From an uncultured Oscillospiraceae bacterium (GTDB lineage Bacteria > Bacillota > Clostridia > Oscillospirales > Acutalibacteraceae): a stretch of DNA of 24,811 nucleotides. The translations under genes and the position numbers were made by a program. Positions 8,261-15,419 of this stretch are shown piece after piece. How positions within the stretch are numbered: the stretch's first letter is position 1; every line of letters begins with the position of its first letter. The notes beneath the pieces were generated by a model that worked only from the letters and a program-made list of their open reading frames with translations, had not been told where the DNA came from and made no database searches. Location: NCBI GenBank assembly GCA_910588935.1, contig CAJUSM010000044.1, positions 1-24,811 of the forward strand, written 5' to 3'.

Positions 8261-8986
8261 TTAGGATCTTTTCCCCGCCGCCCGTTTTACTTCTGCCAAA
8301 AATTTCACATTGTTGTTCCAGAACCTGCCCAGCCGGGAGGGCTCCCGGGCAATTCTGTACAGCCATTCGGTATTGGTCTTTACAAAAAAAGCCGGGGCCC
8401 GGCGCTTGCTGCCGCTGAGTACATCAAAGGACCCGCCCACCCCCACAAAAACCCCTTTGGAAAAGCGGTGAATGTGGCGGTATATCAGCAGGTCCTGGGC
8501 AGGGGCGCCCAGCGCCACCAGAGTGAGATCTGGGGCAAGGGCGGCGATCTCCTCAAAATCGGCATCCTTGTCTTTGCCGTAGCCGTTGCGGTAATGCACC
8601 GTGGCGGTGGGATACCGGTCTCTCAGCTGCTTGGCCAGGGCAGAGACCACTTCCTCCTTGGCCCCCAGCAGGAACAGGGTTTTGCCTTTCTCCCCGGCCA
8701 TTTTCAGCAGCTTTTCCGCCAGGTCTACCCCGGTAATCCGCTCTTGGGCAGGCAGGCCGAAAATCCGCATAGCCTTTACCACGCTAATGCCGTCCGGAAC
8801 AATCTCCGCCTCCTTGGAAAGCAGCAGCTCCCGCACCTTCGGGTTTTGCTGGGCGTGCATGAGTATCTCTGGGTTGGCGGTTACAACAAACAGCCTTTCC
8901 CCTTCCAGCATGGCTTTGCCCGCCCTTTGGGCATACTCCTCCGCTGTGCCCCCAAAGATCCGTTCCAAATAGTCGCCGATCCCCAT
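8261..8986 (-). CDS. tagA: WecG/TagA/CpsF family N-acetylmannosaminyltransferase
   Basis: This 241-residue glycosyltransferase (GT26) is expected to add ManNAc from UDP-ManNAc to undecaprenyl-PP-GlcNAc, making the wall-teichoic-acid linkage disaccharide. Visible motifs are VTANPE (35-40), VPDGISVV with the catalytic-type Asp65, RITGVDL (83-89) and GVGGSFDVLSGSKRRAP. The last is the family's acceptor-side signature and is followed by the C-terminal basic tail that docks on the membrane in TagA. The AAGGAGG site is seven bases before the ATG. It is followed by the epimerase that makes its donor and preceded by the small DUF6440-like gene. Other family members use UDP-ManNAcA, but no dehydrogenase for that sugar is present. 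Confidence 0.92.
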   Translation of the reverse strand: MGIGDYLERIFGGTAEEYAQRAGKAMLEGERLFVVTANPEILMHAQQNPKVRELLLSKEAEIVPDGISVVKAMRIFGLPAQERITGVDLAEKLLKMAGEKGKTLFLLGAKEEVVSALAKQLRDRYPTATVHYRNGYGKDKDADFEEIAALAPDLTLVALGAPAQDLLIYRHIHRFSKGVFVGVGGSFDVLSGSKRRAPAFFVKTNTEWLYRIAREPSRLGRFWNNNVKFLAEVKRAAGKRS

Positions 8987-9072
8987 CCAATTGCCTCCTT
9001 ATTGTCCGGCGTTTTCCGCCGGGCGGATTCTGTACCAAACGCTTGAGATATAGGGCAAAAGCCCTGTTTCCT

Positions 9073-9234
9073 TTAAGGCGTTACCACCGGTTTTCCCTCT
9101 TTGTCAAGCAAAGGGGTAAGGCCGCCTGCGTATCCGTCCTTGTGAAACACATAGTTTACGCCGGTTTCTGTATCCACCCAGATTTCAGTCACGTTCATTG
9201 TGCCCTGATGATAAACCTTTTTGAACCGATCCAT
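9073..9234 (-). CDS. DUF6440-like small protein, 53 residues
   Basis: This is a short gene easily missed by length filters. It reads MDRFKKVYHQGTMNVTEIWV and continues with a conserved-looking core (DTETGVNY, then HKDGYAGGLTPLLD) ending KPVVTP. I recognise the shape of the DUF6440 family: about 55 residues, a beta-rich core with W-V-D-x-E-T-G-V-x-Y, and the GYAGGLTPLLD motif. Its function is not known. It has its own good ribosome site (GGAG nine bases before ATG) and no signal peptide or membrane segment. It sits 86 bases before the ManNAc transferase and about 120 after the sugar transferase, in the same orientation, so it is probably carried on the same mRNA. Confidence 0.8.
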   Translation of the reverse strand: MDRFKKVYHQGTMNVTEIWVDTETGVNYVFHKDGYAGGLTPLLDKEGKPVVTP

Positions 9235-9356
9235 ACAATATCACTCCTGTATTTTTGATATATGTTCATCCCCTTTTTACGGCCAAGGGGATATAAATTG
9301 CTGAAGTTTGGGGGAGAACCCCAGAAAAAGCCTGCCCTGACCAAAAGAACGGGGTC

Positions 9357-10763
9357 TTATTCCGCCGGCTTCTCTTCTTTTGGGCCCTGTTCCCGACCGC
9401 CGTCAAAATCGTAAAGCTCCTCTTTTCCAAAAGCCTCTGTGCTCTCCGAGGCTTTCAGGAAAACGGTAATGGTCTGGAAAATCAGCTTGAAATCCTGCCA
9501 GATGCTGTAGTTTTCAATATACATCAGGTCCATCACCAGCTTGTCCTTAGGCGAGGTGTTGTATTTGCCGGAAATTTGGGCCAGGCCCGTCAGCCCGGCT
9601 TTCATCCGCAGGCGGTAGGAAAATTCCGGCAGTTCCTTGGTGTACTTCTCCACATTCTCCAGCATCTCCGGCCGGGGCCCCACAACGGTCATGTCCCCGT
9701 TTAGAATGTTGATCAGCTGGGGCAGCTCGTCTATGCGGAACTTCCGCAGCACCCGGCCCACCCGGGTAATCCGGTCGTCCCCCTCTGTCACCGACTTATG
9801 GACAGAGTTCTCCTCCTTCATGGTGCGGAACTTGTACACCTCAAACACACGGCCATACTTGGTCAGCCGCTGCTGCTTATAAAACACTTTCCCGTGGTCG
9901 TCCAGCTTAATGGCAATGGCGCAGGCCAACATAATGGGGCTGGCCACAATCAGGCCAATGATGGAAACCGCCAGGTCTGTCAGCCGCTTCACGATTCTCT
10001 GCTCCATAGTCAGGTCCTTGGCGGTGTACATAACCATGGACTTGTCGTCCAGATTGACATACTTTGCCCCCTGGGCCACCACATCGATCGTTTCAAAATT
10101 ATAATAAATATTCTTCTGCGTCTGGTAGCAAAAAGAAATCAGCTGATTCCTTTCTTTATCTGGGACATCGTAAAGAAAAACCGTGTCATTGCGAAGAATC
10201 GCGTCCAGCACATGCCTGTCGTCATACCGTACAATTTCCCGTATATCATACTGCTTGGGAAACCGCTTTATTTTGGGAATAATACTGCCCAGGCTCTGGC
10301 GGGAAGAGGAGAGGACACAGCACTTTTCCGGGGGCTCCAGAGAGAAATAAATGTAATTCCCCAAATAGGTGAAAATCACAATGGCAATAATCTGCAGTAT
10401 AATAACCAGCAAAAGCAGATGAGGCGTTTCGTACACAAAGTGGTCGTTGTTAAACTGGCTGGTGTTCATAATAGACAGCTGAAGATGAGTGACCAGGTCT
10501 GTAATCAGTGTCGCCAGGGCCATAGAGTGGATAATGGGCTTGCTCTTTTGGGTGCCAATGGCGTAGCCACCATACACAGACATAAGGGCAATGCCCAGCA
10601 CCACAAAGGTAACCATTGTAACGCCTGTGGTACGGGAAAGGTTGAAAAGCCATGGGTTATGAATGCCGAATATTCCAAAAAATATGCCGAACAGGGAGGC
10701 AAACAGGGCCATTTTTAGCACAAAGACCACTGTCCGCTTCAGTTTTTTAATCATGCCGTGCAT
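9357..10763 (-). CDS. polyprenyl-phosphate sugar-1-phosphate transferase (bacterial sugar transferase)
   Basis: This 468-residue membrane enzyme is predicted to start a glycan on undecaprenyl phosphate. The N-terminal part has four hydrophobic segments (about 12-34, 47-71, 83-99, 115-140). A short Rossmann-like region without strong motifs follows. The C-terminal catalytic domain (about 255-450) has a membrane re-entrant helix (about 262-286), KFRTM (311-315), the Asp345-Glu346 dyad in FRIDELPQL, VVGPRPEM and the MKAGLTGLAQISG signature. This is the WbaP/WcaJ/PglC-related class, not the TagO/WecA class, so the first sugar is unknown (often Glc, Gal or a diaminosugar phosphate). I chose the ATG at 10763, which has GAGGTGA at good spacing. 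The 28 in-frame residues upstream look non-coding. A strong promoter lies at 10940-10968. Confidence 0.9.
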   Translation of the reverse strand: MHGMIKKLKRTVVFVLKMALFASLFGIFFGIFGIHNPWLFNLSRTTGVTMVTFVVLGIALMSVYGGYAIGTQKSKPIIHSMALATLITDLVTHLQLSIMNTSQFNNDHFVYETPHLLLLVIILQIIAIVIFTYLGNYIYFSLEPPEKCCVLSSSRQSLGSIIPKIKRFPKQYDIREIVRYDDRHVLDAILRNDTVFLYDVPDKERNQLISFCYQTQKNIYYNFETIDVVAQGAKYVNLDDKSMVMYTAKDLTMEQRIVKRLTDLAVSIIGLIVASPIMLACAIAIKLDDHGKVFYKQQRLTKYGRVFEVYKFRTMKEENSVHKSVTEGDDRITRVGRVLRKFRIDELPQLINILNGDMTVVGPRPEMLENVEKYTKELPEFSYRLRMKAGLTGLAQISGKYNTSPKDKLVMDLMYIENYSIWQDFKLIFQTITVFLKASESTEAFGKEELYDFDGGREQGPKEEKPAE

Positions 10764-10836
10764 ATTTGTCACCTCAATTATTTTCCAGGAATTGCCGGGA
10801 TAGAGCGGCGTCCTAAGGGTTGGGGAACAAGGAGGA

Positions 10837-10940
10837 TGAGACGCCAAATCGGAGTTTTCCGGTACTTTTGCAAAGCAAAAGGCGGCCGTTTCACGGACGA
10901 GGGAAACTCCCTGAGAGCAAAATCGCAGATTTGGCTCTCA
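10837..10940. repeat. 104-bp element with terminal and nested inverted repeats
   Basis: The ends pair: TGAGACGCCAAATC (10837-10850) matches GATTTGGCTCTCA (10928-10940) with one bulged base. Just inside, GGAGTTT (10851-10857) pairs with AAACTCC (10904-10910). The interior holds two small hairpins, CTTTTGC-AAA-GCAAAAG (10865-10881) and CCGT-TTC-ACGG (10886-10896). A competing stem, TGAGAGC (10912-10918) with GCTCTCA (10934-10940), reuses the right arm. It could be a miniature mobile repeat or a 5'-leader RNA of the sugar-transferase gene. The -10 box of that gene overlaps its last base. Confidence 0.6.
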
Positions 10941-10968
10941 TTATATCACATATTTCCCAAAAAATCAA
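10940..10968 (-). promoter_or_regulatory. promoter of the sugar transferase and downstream polymer genes
   Basis: On the minus strand there is a -35 TTGATT (10968-10963), a 17-bp spacer and a perfect -10 TATAAT (10945-10940). The predicted start near 10933 gives a structured leader of about 170 bases before the ATG at 10763. Confidence 0.75.
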
Positions 10969-11044
10969 AAACTTGCAGCTTTCCCCGGGAATTATTCAGA
11001 ATTCCGTCATATCCTGTACTTATTCCGTTCAAATTATCCCCGCG

Positions 11045-12187
11045 CTAGCCGTTCTCACACCGGCTTTCCAGCCAATCCGCTACCTTTTTCCCTGCCAGGC
11101 CATCCTCCCGGATGCCAAATTCCCGGCAGAAAGCCTGGCGCTTTTCCTCTTGGTCCTCTCCGCTGTAGTCCCCAATGGCCGCCTCCAGTTCCTTATTGTC
11201 CTCTGCCCGGGGAAAGGGAAGTTTGTCCAGGTCAAAGTAAAAGTTCCGGTCATTTCGGTAGTCCTCTAAATCGTTTACATACAAAAAGCAGGGCCGGCCT
11301 GTGTTCATATAGTCGAACATTACAGAGGAGTAGTCGGTTACCAAAGCCTGGCAGGCCAGGTACAGCTCCTGGATATCTGGGTAATCCGAGGCGTTTACCA
11401 CCAGGCGGGGATCCAGGTTTAGCCGCGCCGCCTTTTCCGCAATATTAGGATGCAGCCTGGCAAGCACCAGCCATTTTCCCCCAAACCGGGCTTCCAAGGC
11501 CCGAAGGCACCGGCCATAGTCCAGGTCGTAGGCCTCCAGCCCCTTATCTTTGCGAAAGGTGGGGGCATACAGCAGCAGCTTGGCCTCCCCTGGCAGCCCT
11601 AAGGCCTGGCGGACCTTTTCCTCCGCCTTGCCTCCAGGGCCAAAGAGCATGTCGTTCCGGGGAAAGCCGCACTCCAGCACCTCCCCCTGGTACCAAAAGG
11701 CCCGCCGGTATATCTCTGTTAAAAAAGCGCTGTTGGATAGGAAAAGGTCGCACATGGCAGAGTCTTTTTTTGCCGCCTCCAGGTAATCCGCTGGCAGAGC
11801 GTCCTGGGCGTCCCCTTCAATGCGCTTTAAGGGAAAGCCGTGCCAGGTTTGGATGTACTGGGTATTCCCCCGCTTTTTGGTATAGGCCCATTTCCTGCAA
11901 TTGTCCACCCATACTCCGGCGGTACACTGGTGGTAAATGGCCTGGGGGCTCTCCTCTTCCACCGGGAGCACCCCCTTTGGCAGGGTAGCGGCCTCTGCCG
12001 GGCCCTTTACCACCCAACAGACCTTCCAGCCCCGGCCAAGGAGCTCATCGGCAATGGCCCGGGGGCTATCGGAGTAACCCCGGCCGTAAAAGCTCCTGCA
12101 TACGGCCTTGCGGGGATCCTTAGGCAGGAAAGAGAGCAGCTGCCACAGAGTGTTGCGCAGGGCCTTTTTGGCAATGCCTGTTATCAT
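11045..12187 (-). CDS. CDP-glycerol glycerophosphotransferase family protein (TagB/TagF-like)
   Basis: This 380-residue peripheral membrane enzyme is of the teichoic-acid primase/polymerase family, which transfers glycerol-phosphate (or ribitol-phosphate) from a CDP-alditol to a lipid-linked acceptor. Motifs are YIQTWHGFPLKRI with His116, CGFPRND (173-179), LLYAPTFRKD (205-214), ARLHPN with His246 and the nucleotide-binding TDYSSVMFDY (284-293). It is shorter than the long TagF proteins, so it is closer in size to a TagB-type primase. No CDP-glycerol synthase (TagD) is in the window, so the donor must be made elsewhere. The AAAGGA site is nine bases before the ATG. It lies 38 bases after the flippase gene in the same operon. 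Confidence 0.9.
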   Translation of the reverse strand: MITGIAKKALRNTLWQLLSFLPKDPRKAVCRSFYGRGYSDSPRAIADELLGRGWKVCWVVKGPAEAATLPKGVLPVEEESPQAIYHQCTAGVWVDNCRKWAYTKKRGNTQYIQTWHGFPLKRIEGDAQDALPADYLEAAKKDSAMCDLFLSNSAFLTEIYRRAFWYQGEVLECGFPRNDMLFGPGGKAEEKVRQALGLPGEAKLLLYAPTFRKDKGLEAYDLDYGRCLRALEARFGGKWLVLARLHPNIAEKAARLNLDPRLVVNASDYPDIQELYLACQALVTDYSSVMFDYMNTGRPCFLYVNDLEDYRNDRNFYFDLDKLPFPRAEDNKELEAAIGDYSGEDQEEKRQAFCREFGIREDGLAGKKVADWLESRCENG

Positions 12188-12225
12188 ATCAATCTATCCT
12201 TTCTGTGGGCGAAACCATAAGCCTG

Positions 12226-13524
12226 CTATTCGTCTTCCCCGTCCGGTATCGCCCCGGTCTCCGGCCGCTGCCGGAGCCGGTCCCGGTTGGCGGCAATCAC
12301 CACCACCCGAAAGGCCAGGATCGAAAACTCTGTTATCGAGCTGAGCAGGCAGAGGGACACCCAGTTGATGCCAAACCAAAAATAGGCCGCCCCAGCCCCA
12401 AGAAGATAGACAAGGGTTCCAAAGCCTACGGAAATATTGGCGTATTTGGCCAGGCCCATAGCGCCCAGGGTTGGGTAGCCAAGCACATAGTTGGGAAAAC
12501 AGAACACCGCCACTGGGATCATCAGCCGCAGGGGGGCCACCACATCCTTGCCCTCCGGCCCCAGCCACAGGGTAAGAATTGGCTGGGCGAATACAAACAC
12601 AAAGGCGCAGCCCGCCAGAATTACCGGGTAGACAAAGAGCATGGCCTTTTTGATAATTTGAAAATTCCGGTGCTTCATCATGTGGGGATACAGGCTGTCT
12701 GCCACCGGTGACATGCCGCTTCTGGCCACGGTAATCACCTTATCGGCGCTGGTATAAATGCCCGCGCTGAACGAGCCGGAAATCTGATTGAGCAAAATGC
12801 CATTTAGGTTGCTGTTAATGGCCCCGGCTGCTTTAGAAAGGAAAAACTGGGCAGACTCCTTGGTTTCGTTCCACACATCCCAAACCTTTACCCGGCAAAA
12901 GCCCACGCCTACCTTTCGAAACAGGTGCCAGTAAACAAAGGCCAAGGCCCCAAAGTTCCCCATAGCGGTGCATAGGGGCACAAAAAAGAAGGTCTCCGGG
13001 CCTTTGACCAGCACAAAGATCATCACTGCCGCAAACAGTTTGATAGATACAGCCCGAACCGTAATGGCAGACATCATCTCCAGGCCCCGGTACATAAAGT
13101 CTGGCAACAGCGAGGCCATTACCACCGAAACCAGGTAAAAGCTATAGGCCAGCACCTCGCCGGTGTTCATCAGCTTTGGCACCACCAAAAAGGTAAGGGC
13201 CAGGCCAGAAAGAATCATAAAGATTATTTTTGCCGTTACTACGCTGGTTAAAATCCGGGAGAGCTCTCTTTTATCGTCCCGCCGCCGGGAAATTTTGGCT
13301 GTAGCCGAGAGGATAAAACCAAAATCGATAAAAATCTGGAACAAATTGGCAGAGTACTGGGCAGCGCCTAAAGTACCCACCAGCTCCATGCCCAAGACAC
13401 GCATTTCGTAGCCCTGGGTAAGCAGGCCTATGGCCACCTTGGAAAACTGGAGGATATAGAGCATTACAGTGTTTTCCAAAAGCACATGCCGGCGGCGGGC
13501 CTGCCATATTTCCTTTAAATTCAT
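12226..13524 (-). CDS. polysaccharide flippase (Wzx/MOP family)
   Basis: This 432-residue multi-pass membrane protein fits the oligosaccharide-flippase branch of the MOP superfamily, which moves undecaprenyl-PP-linked units across the membrane. About twelve hydrophobic helices can be followed from residue 18 to 415. The opening (VMLYILQFSKVAIGLLTQGYEMRVLG is the first helix region, about 20-45) and the FSAGIYTSADKV segment are typical. The last 25 residues are a charged cytoplasmic tail. The gene lies between the GT2 and glycerophosphotransferase genes with short gaps, so it is an operon member. AAAGGA is about 16 bases before the ATG, a weakly placed site. Using a Wzx-type flippase next to teichoic-type enzymes, in place of the TagGH ABC pair, is a notable combination. 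Confidence 0.85.
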   Translation of the reverse strand: MNLKEIWQARRRHVLLENTVMLYILQFSKVAIGLLTQGYEMRVLGMELVGTLGAAQYSANLFQIFIDFGFILSATAKISRRRDDKRELSRILTSVVTAKIIFMILSGLALTFLVVPKLMNTGEVLAYSFYLVSVVMASLLPDFMYRGLEMMSAITVRAVSIKLFAAVMIFVLVKGPETFFFVPLCTAMGNFGALAFVYWHLFRKVGVGFCRVKVWDVWNETKESAQFFLSKAAGAINSNLNGILLNQISGSFSAGIYTSADKVITVARSGMSPVADSLYPHMMKHRNFQIIKKAMLFVYPVILAGCAFVFVFAQPILTLWLGPEGKDVVAPLRLMIPVAVFCFPNYVLGYPTLGAMGLAKYANISVGFGTLVYLLGAGAAYFWFGINWVSLCLLSSITEFSILAFRVVVIAANRDRLRQRPETGAIPDGEDE

Positions 13525-13561
13525 AAGATCAAATCATCGTCCTTTCATTGGTGGGGTAAAA

Positions 13562-13628
13562 GGCCTGTTTGAAAAAAAGGGCCTTTGCTTGGGCAAAAAG
13601 GCGGTTTTCAGAATTTTCAAACAGACCC
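13562..13628. repeat. short copy of a dispersed intergenic repeat
   Basis: CTGTTTGAAAA (13565-13575) is perfectly complementary to TTTTCAAACAG (13614-13624), and GCCTTT/AAAGGC pairs inside. The right half (13591-13628) closely matches the reverse complement of 21190-21228: both begin GGGCAAAAAG and end near AAACA-CCC. The two therefore appear to be related copies. The element fills the gap between the GT2 and flippase genes. Confidence 0.65.
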
Positions 13629-14602
13629 TAGCCCTTCAGCCGAAACAGCCCGGCTACCGCCCCATACATCCGCCGCTCCAGCAGCGCCAGCAGCAGCCTT
13701 CGCTTTTTGCCCAGCCGGCCCAGGTACGGGTTTTGGCGGTAATCGGGAAAATGCTCCCGGGTATACTCCCGGAACTCCCGAAGCAGGGGATGCTTTTGGT
13801 CTGCCCGGAGCACCCGCGCCGAGGCAGTTAGGAACACATGGAGCACGGTAAGGTATTCCAGCTCGCCCCGGTATTTTTCAAAGAGCCCCTGCTCCCGGTA
13901 CCAGCCCAGCAGGTCGTCAAAGGCCTCCATAATTTCCCGGTTCCTGTCTAGCTGCATGCTGTTCATAATAGAGCCCGGCCTTTGCAGGTAATAGTACCCT
14001 GTATTCTCTAGAAAAACCACCCTGCCCCCATGGGGCAAAAGCTTTAGGGTGGTCCTAATATCCTCATACCAAACCCGGGGCGGATAGCGCACCCCGGTCT
14101 CCCGGAATAGCCTGGCGCTGTACAGCTTGTTCCATGCGCAGGGAGAGAGGAGCAGCATGTCCGGGTTTTCCTCTAGGGTAAGCCCTATCCCCTTGGGCAG
14201 GCCGTCGTCAAAAACCGCCAGCTCTTTCCCCTCCATATCCACCGTGGCAAAGGGGAACACCGCCAGCTCCGCCCGGGCCTTTTCCGCCCCGGCCAGGGCT
14301 TTTTCCAATACATCCGGCGCAAGCCAGTCATCGCTGTCTACAAAAAGCAGCCACTCCCCTTGGGCCTGGGCAATGCCGGTATTCCTTGCCCCGCCCAGCC
14401 CCTGGTTTTCCTGGTGCACCACCCGCACCCTGGGGTCGGCGGCGGCAATCCGCTGGCAAAGGCTGCCGCTGCTGTCGGTAGAACCATCGTCAATGAGCAG
14501 CAGCTCAAAATCCTTTTCCGTCTGGGCCAAAACAGAGCGGGCGCATTTTTCCAAAAAAACCTCTACATTGTAAACAGGGACAATCACACTTGTTTTAGGC
14601 AT
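13628..14602 (-). CDS. family 2 glycosyltransferase
   Basis: This 324-residue GT-A glycosyltransferase is probably a sugar-adding step of the envelope polymer. The N-terminal domain has VIVPVYNVE (6-14), the nucleotide-binding DDGSTD (38-43), the GGARNTG turn (70-76) and the metal-binding DSDD (89-92). A later ED (in the VWYEDI stretch) is a plausible catalytic base. The sugar and acceptor cannot be read from sequence. I chose the ATG at 14602, which has GAGGTG five bases upstream and starts MPKTSVIVPV as the family does. A longer in-frame ATG at 14689 would lie inside the promoter. It is the first gene of the polymer cluster, with a very good promoter 59 bases upstream. Confidence 0.9.
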   Translation of the reverse strand: MPKTSVIVPVYNVEVFLEKCARSVLAQTEKDFELLLIDDGSTDSSGSLCQRIAAADPRVRVVHQENQGLGGARNTGIAQAQGEWLLFVDSDDWLAPDVLEKALAGAEKARAELAVFPFATVDMEGKELAVFDDGLPKGIGLTLEENPDMLLLSPCAWNKLYSARLFRETGVRYPPRVWYEDIRTTLKLLPHGGRVVFLENTGYYYLQRPGSIMNSMQLDRNREIMEAFDDLLGWYREQGLFEKYRGELEYLTVLHVFLTASARVLRADQKHPLLREFREYTREHFPDYRQNPYLGRLGKKRRLLLALLERRMYGAVAGLFRLKG

Positions 14603-14660
14603 AAAGCACCTCGATGGTATAAAATTCTGCCTATCAGTAACTTTTGAAGCAATTTCTCCC

Positions 14661-14689
14661 ATTATACACGCTGCAAGGATTTTTTGCAA
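14661..14689 (-). promoter_or_regulatory. promoter of the GT2-flippase-glycerophosphotransferase genes
   Basis: On the minus strand there is a -35 TTGCAA (14689-14684), a 17-bp spacer and a -10 TATAAT (14666-14661). It is divergent from the marR promoter, with the -35 boxes 83 bp apart. A TTCAAAA-AA-TTTTGAA palindrome (14740-14755) lies between them. Confidence 0.8.
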
Positions 14690-14772
14690 GCGTCACCCCA
14701 GGGCGAAAGCGCTTGGCCAGGGGCTGGGTTCTGCAGCCCTTCAAAAAATTTTGAAAAAACCACGCGCCCCTC

Positions 14773-14801
14773 TTGACAATATCTGCTAGGGGCGATATAC
14801 T
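14773..14801 (+). promoter_or_regulatory. promoter of the marR-ABC exporter operon
   Basis: The -35 is a perfect TTGACA (14773-14778), followed by a 17-bp spacer and -10 TATACT (14796-14801). Transcription should start near 14808, so the repeated CTAACAGTTCG/CGAACAGTTAG sites fall just after the start point. Confidence 0.85.
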
Positions 14802-14810
14802 GTTTACAAC

Positions 14811-14851
14811 CTAACAGTTCGATATCTAACAATCCAACACCGAACAGTTAG
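14811..14851. promoter_or_regulatory. probable MarR operator sites
   Basis: CTAACAGTTCG (14811-14821) and CGAACAGTTAG (14841-14851) form an inverted pair that mismatches only at the central base. Each is also nearly palindromic around AAC-n-GTT. A third, weaker TCTAACAA lies between them. The position directly downstream of the promoter fits repression by the MarR protein encoded 38 bases later (inference). Confidence 0.6.
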
Positions 14852-14889
14852 TTGTCGGACTAATTACGGGAAGAAGGGAGGCAGAACCT

Positions 14890-15369
14890 ATGGAAAAACA
14901 AACCGGCAAGGCCTGTGCCCCAAAGCTGCGGTGCCCTGAGCACCGGGGGGAAATCGGGTTTCAAATTAACGGCCTGTCCCATATTATTCGGTGGATTACC
15001 CACCAATACGCAGGGGAGGACGGCCCCAGGTCCGGCTCTGGGATGTACGGCTGGCTCATTGGCTTTCTCTACGAGAACCGGGATAAGGACATCTACCAGC
15101 GGGACCTGCAGCAGCAGTTCTCGGTCCGGCGCTCTACCATGACCGGGATTCTTCAGGCCATGGAAAAAGATGGCATGATTACCCGCCGGCCGGTGGAATG
15201 GGACGCCAGGCTGAAAAAGATTGAGCTTACCGAAAAGGCCATAGAACGCCAGGAAAAATTCCAAAAGAACATTGGGGAAGTAGAGGCCAAACTTTCCGCC
15301 GGGCTTACCCCTGAGGAAAAGCAAACCTTTATTGCCCTGTGCGAAAAAATCCGCCAGGCCATTGAGTAG
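14890..15369 (+). CDS. MarR family transcriptional regulator
   Basis: This 159-residue protein has a winged-helix DNA-binding core. A helix-turn-helix (about 66-90: DIYQRDLQQQFSVRRSTMTG is the region) is followed by LQAMEKDGMI and the wing RRPVEWDARLKKIELT. The C-terminal helices (about 115-159) provide the usual dimer contacts. A Cys-containing N-terminal extension (Cys9, Cys15) could be a redox or metal feature, but this is speculative. The GGGAGG site is eight bases before the ATG. It precedes an ABC exporter pair on the same strand, the common MarR-ABC layout in Clostridia. By analogy it represses its own operon until a toxic ligand releases it from the sites at 14811-14851. Confidence 0.92.
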   Translation: MEKQTGKACAPKLRCPEHRGEIGFQINGLSHIIRWITHQYAGEDGPRSGSGMYGWLIGFLYENRDKDIYQRDLQQQFSVRRSTMTGILQAMEKDGMITRRPVEWDARLKKIELTEKAIERQEKFQKNIGEVEAKLSAGLTPEEKQTFIALCEKIRQAIE

Positions 15370-15419
15370 CCTCTTTTTTTACCCTGACTCCAAAATCAAG
15401 AAAGGACGGATTCATTACA

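Noticed and set aside
9043..9258. Plus-strand 71-codon frame
   Set aside because: It is antisense to the better supported DUF6440-like gene, which has a ribosome site and a recognisable motif.
9268..9292. Terminator hairpin after the sugar transferase gene
   Set aside because: ATCCCCTT/AAGGGGAT is a good stem but has no T tract on the minus strand, so I do not call a terminator and assume read-through into the DUF6440-like gene.
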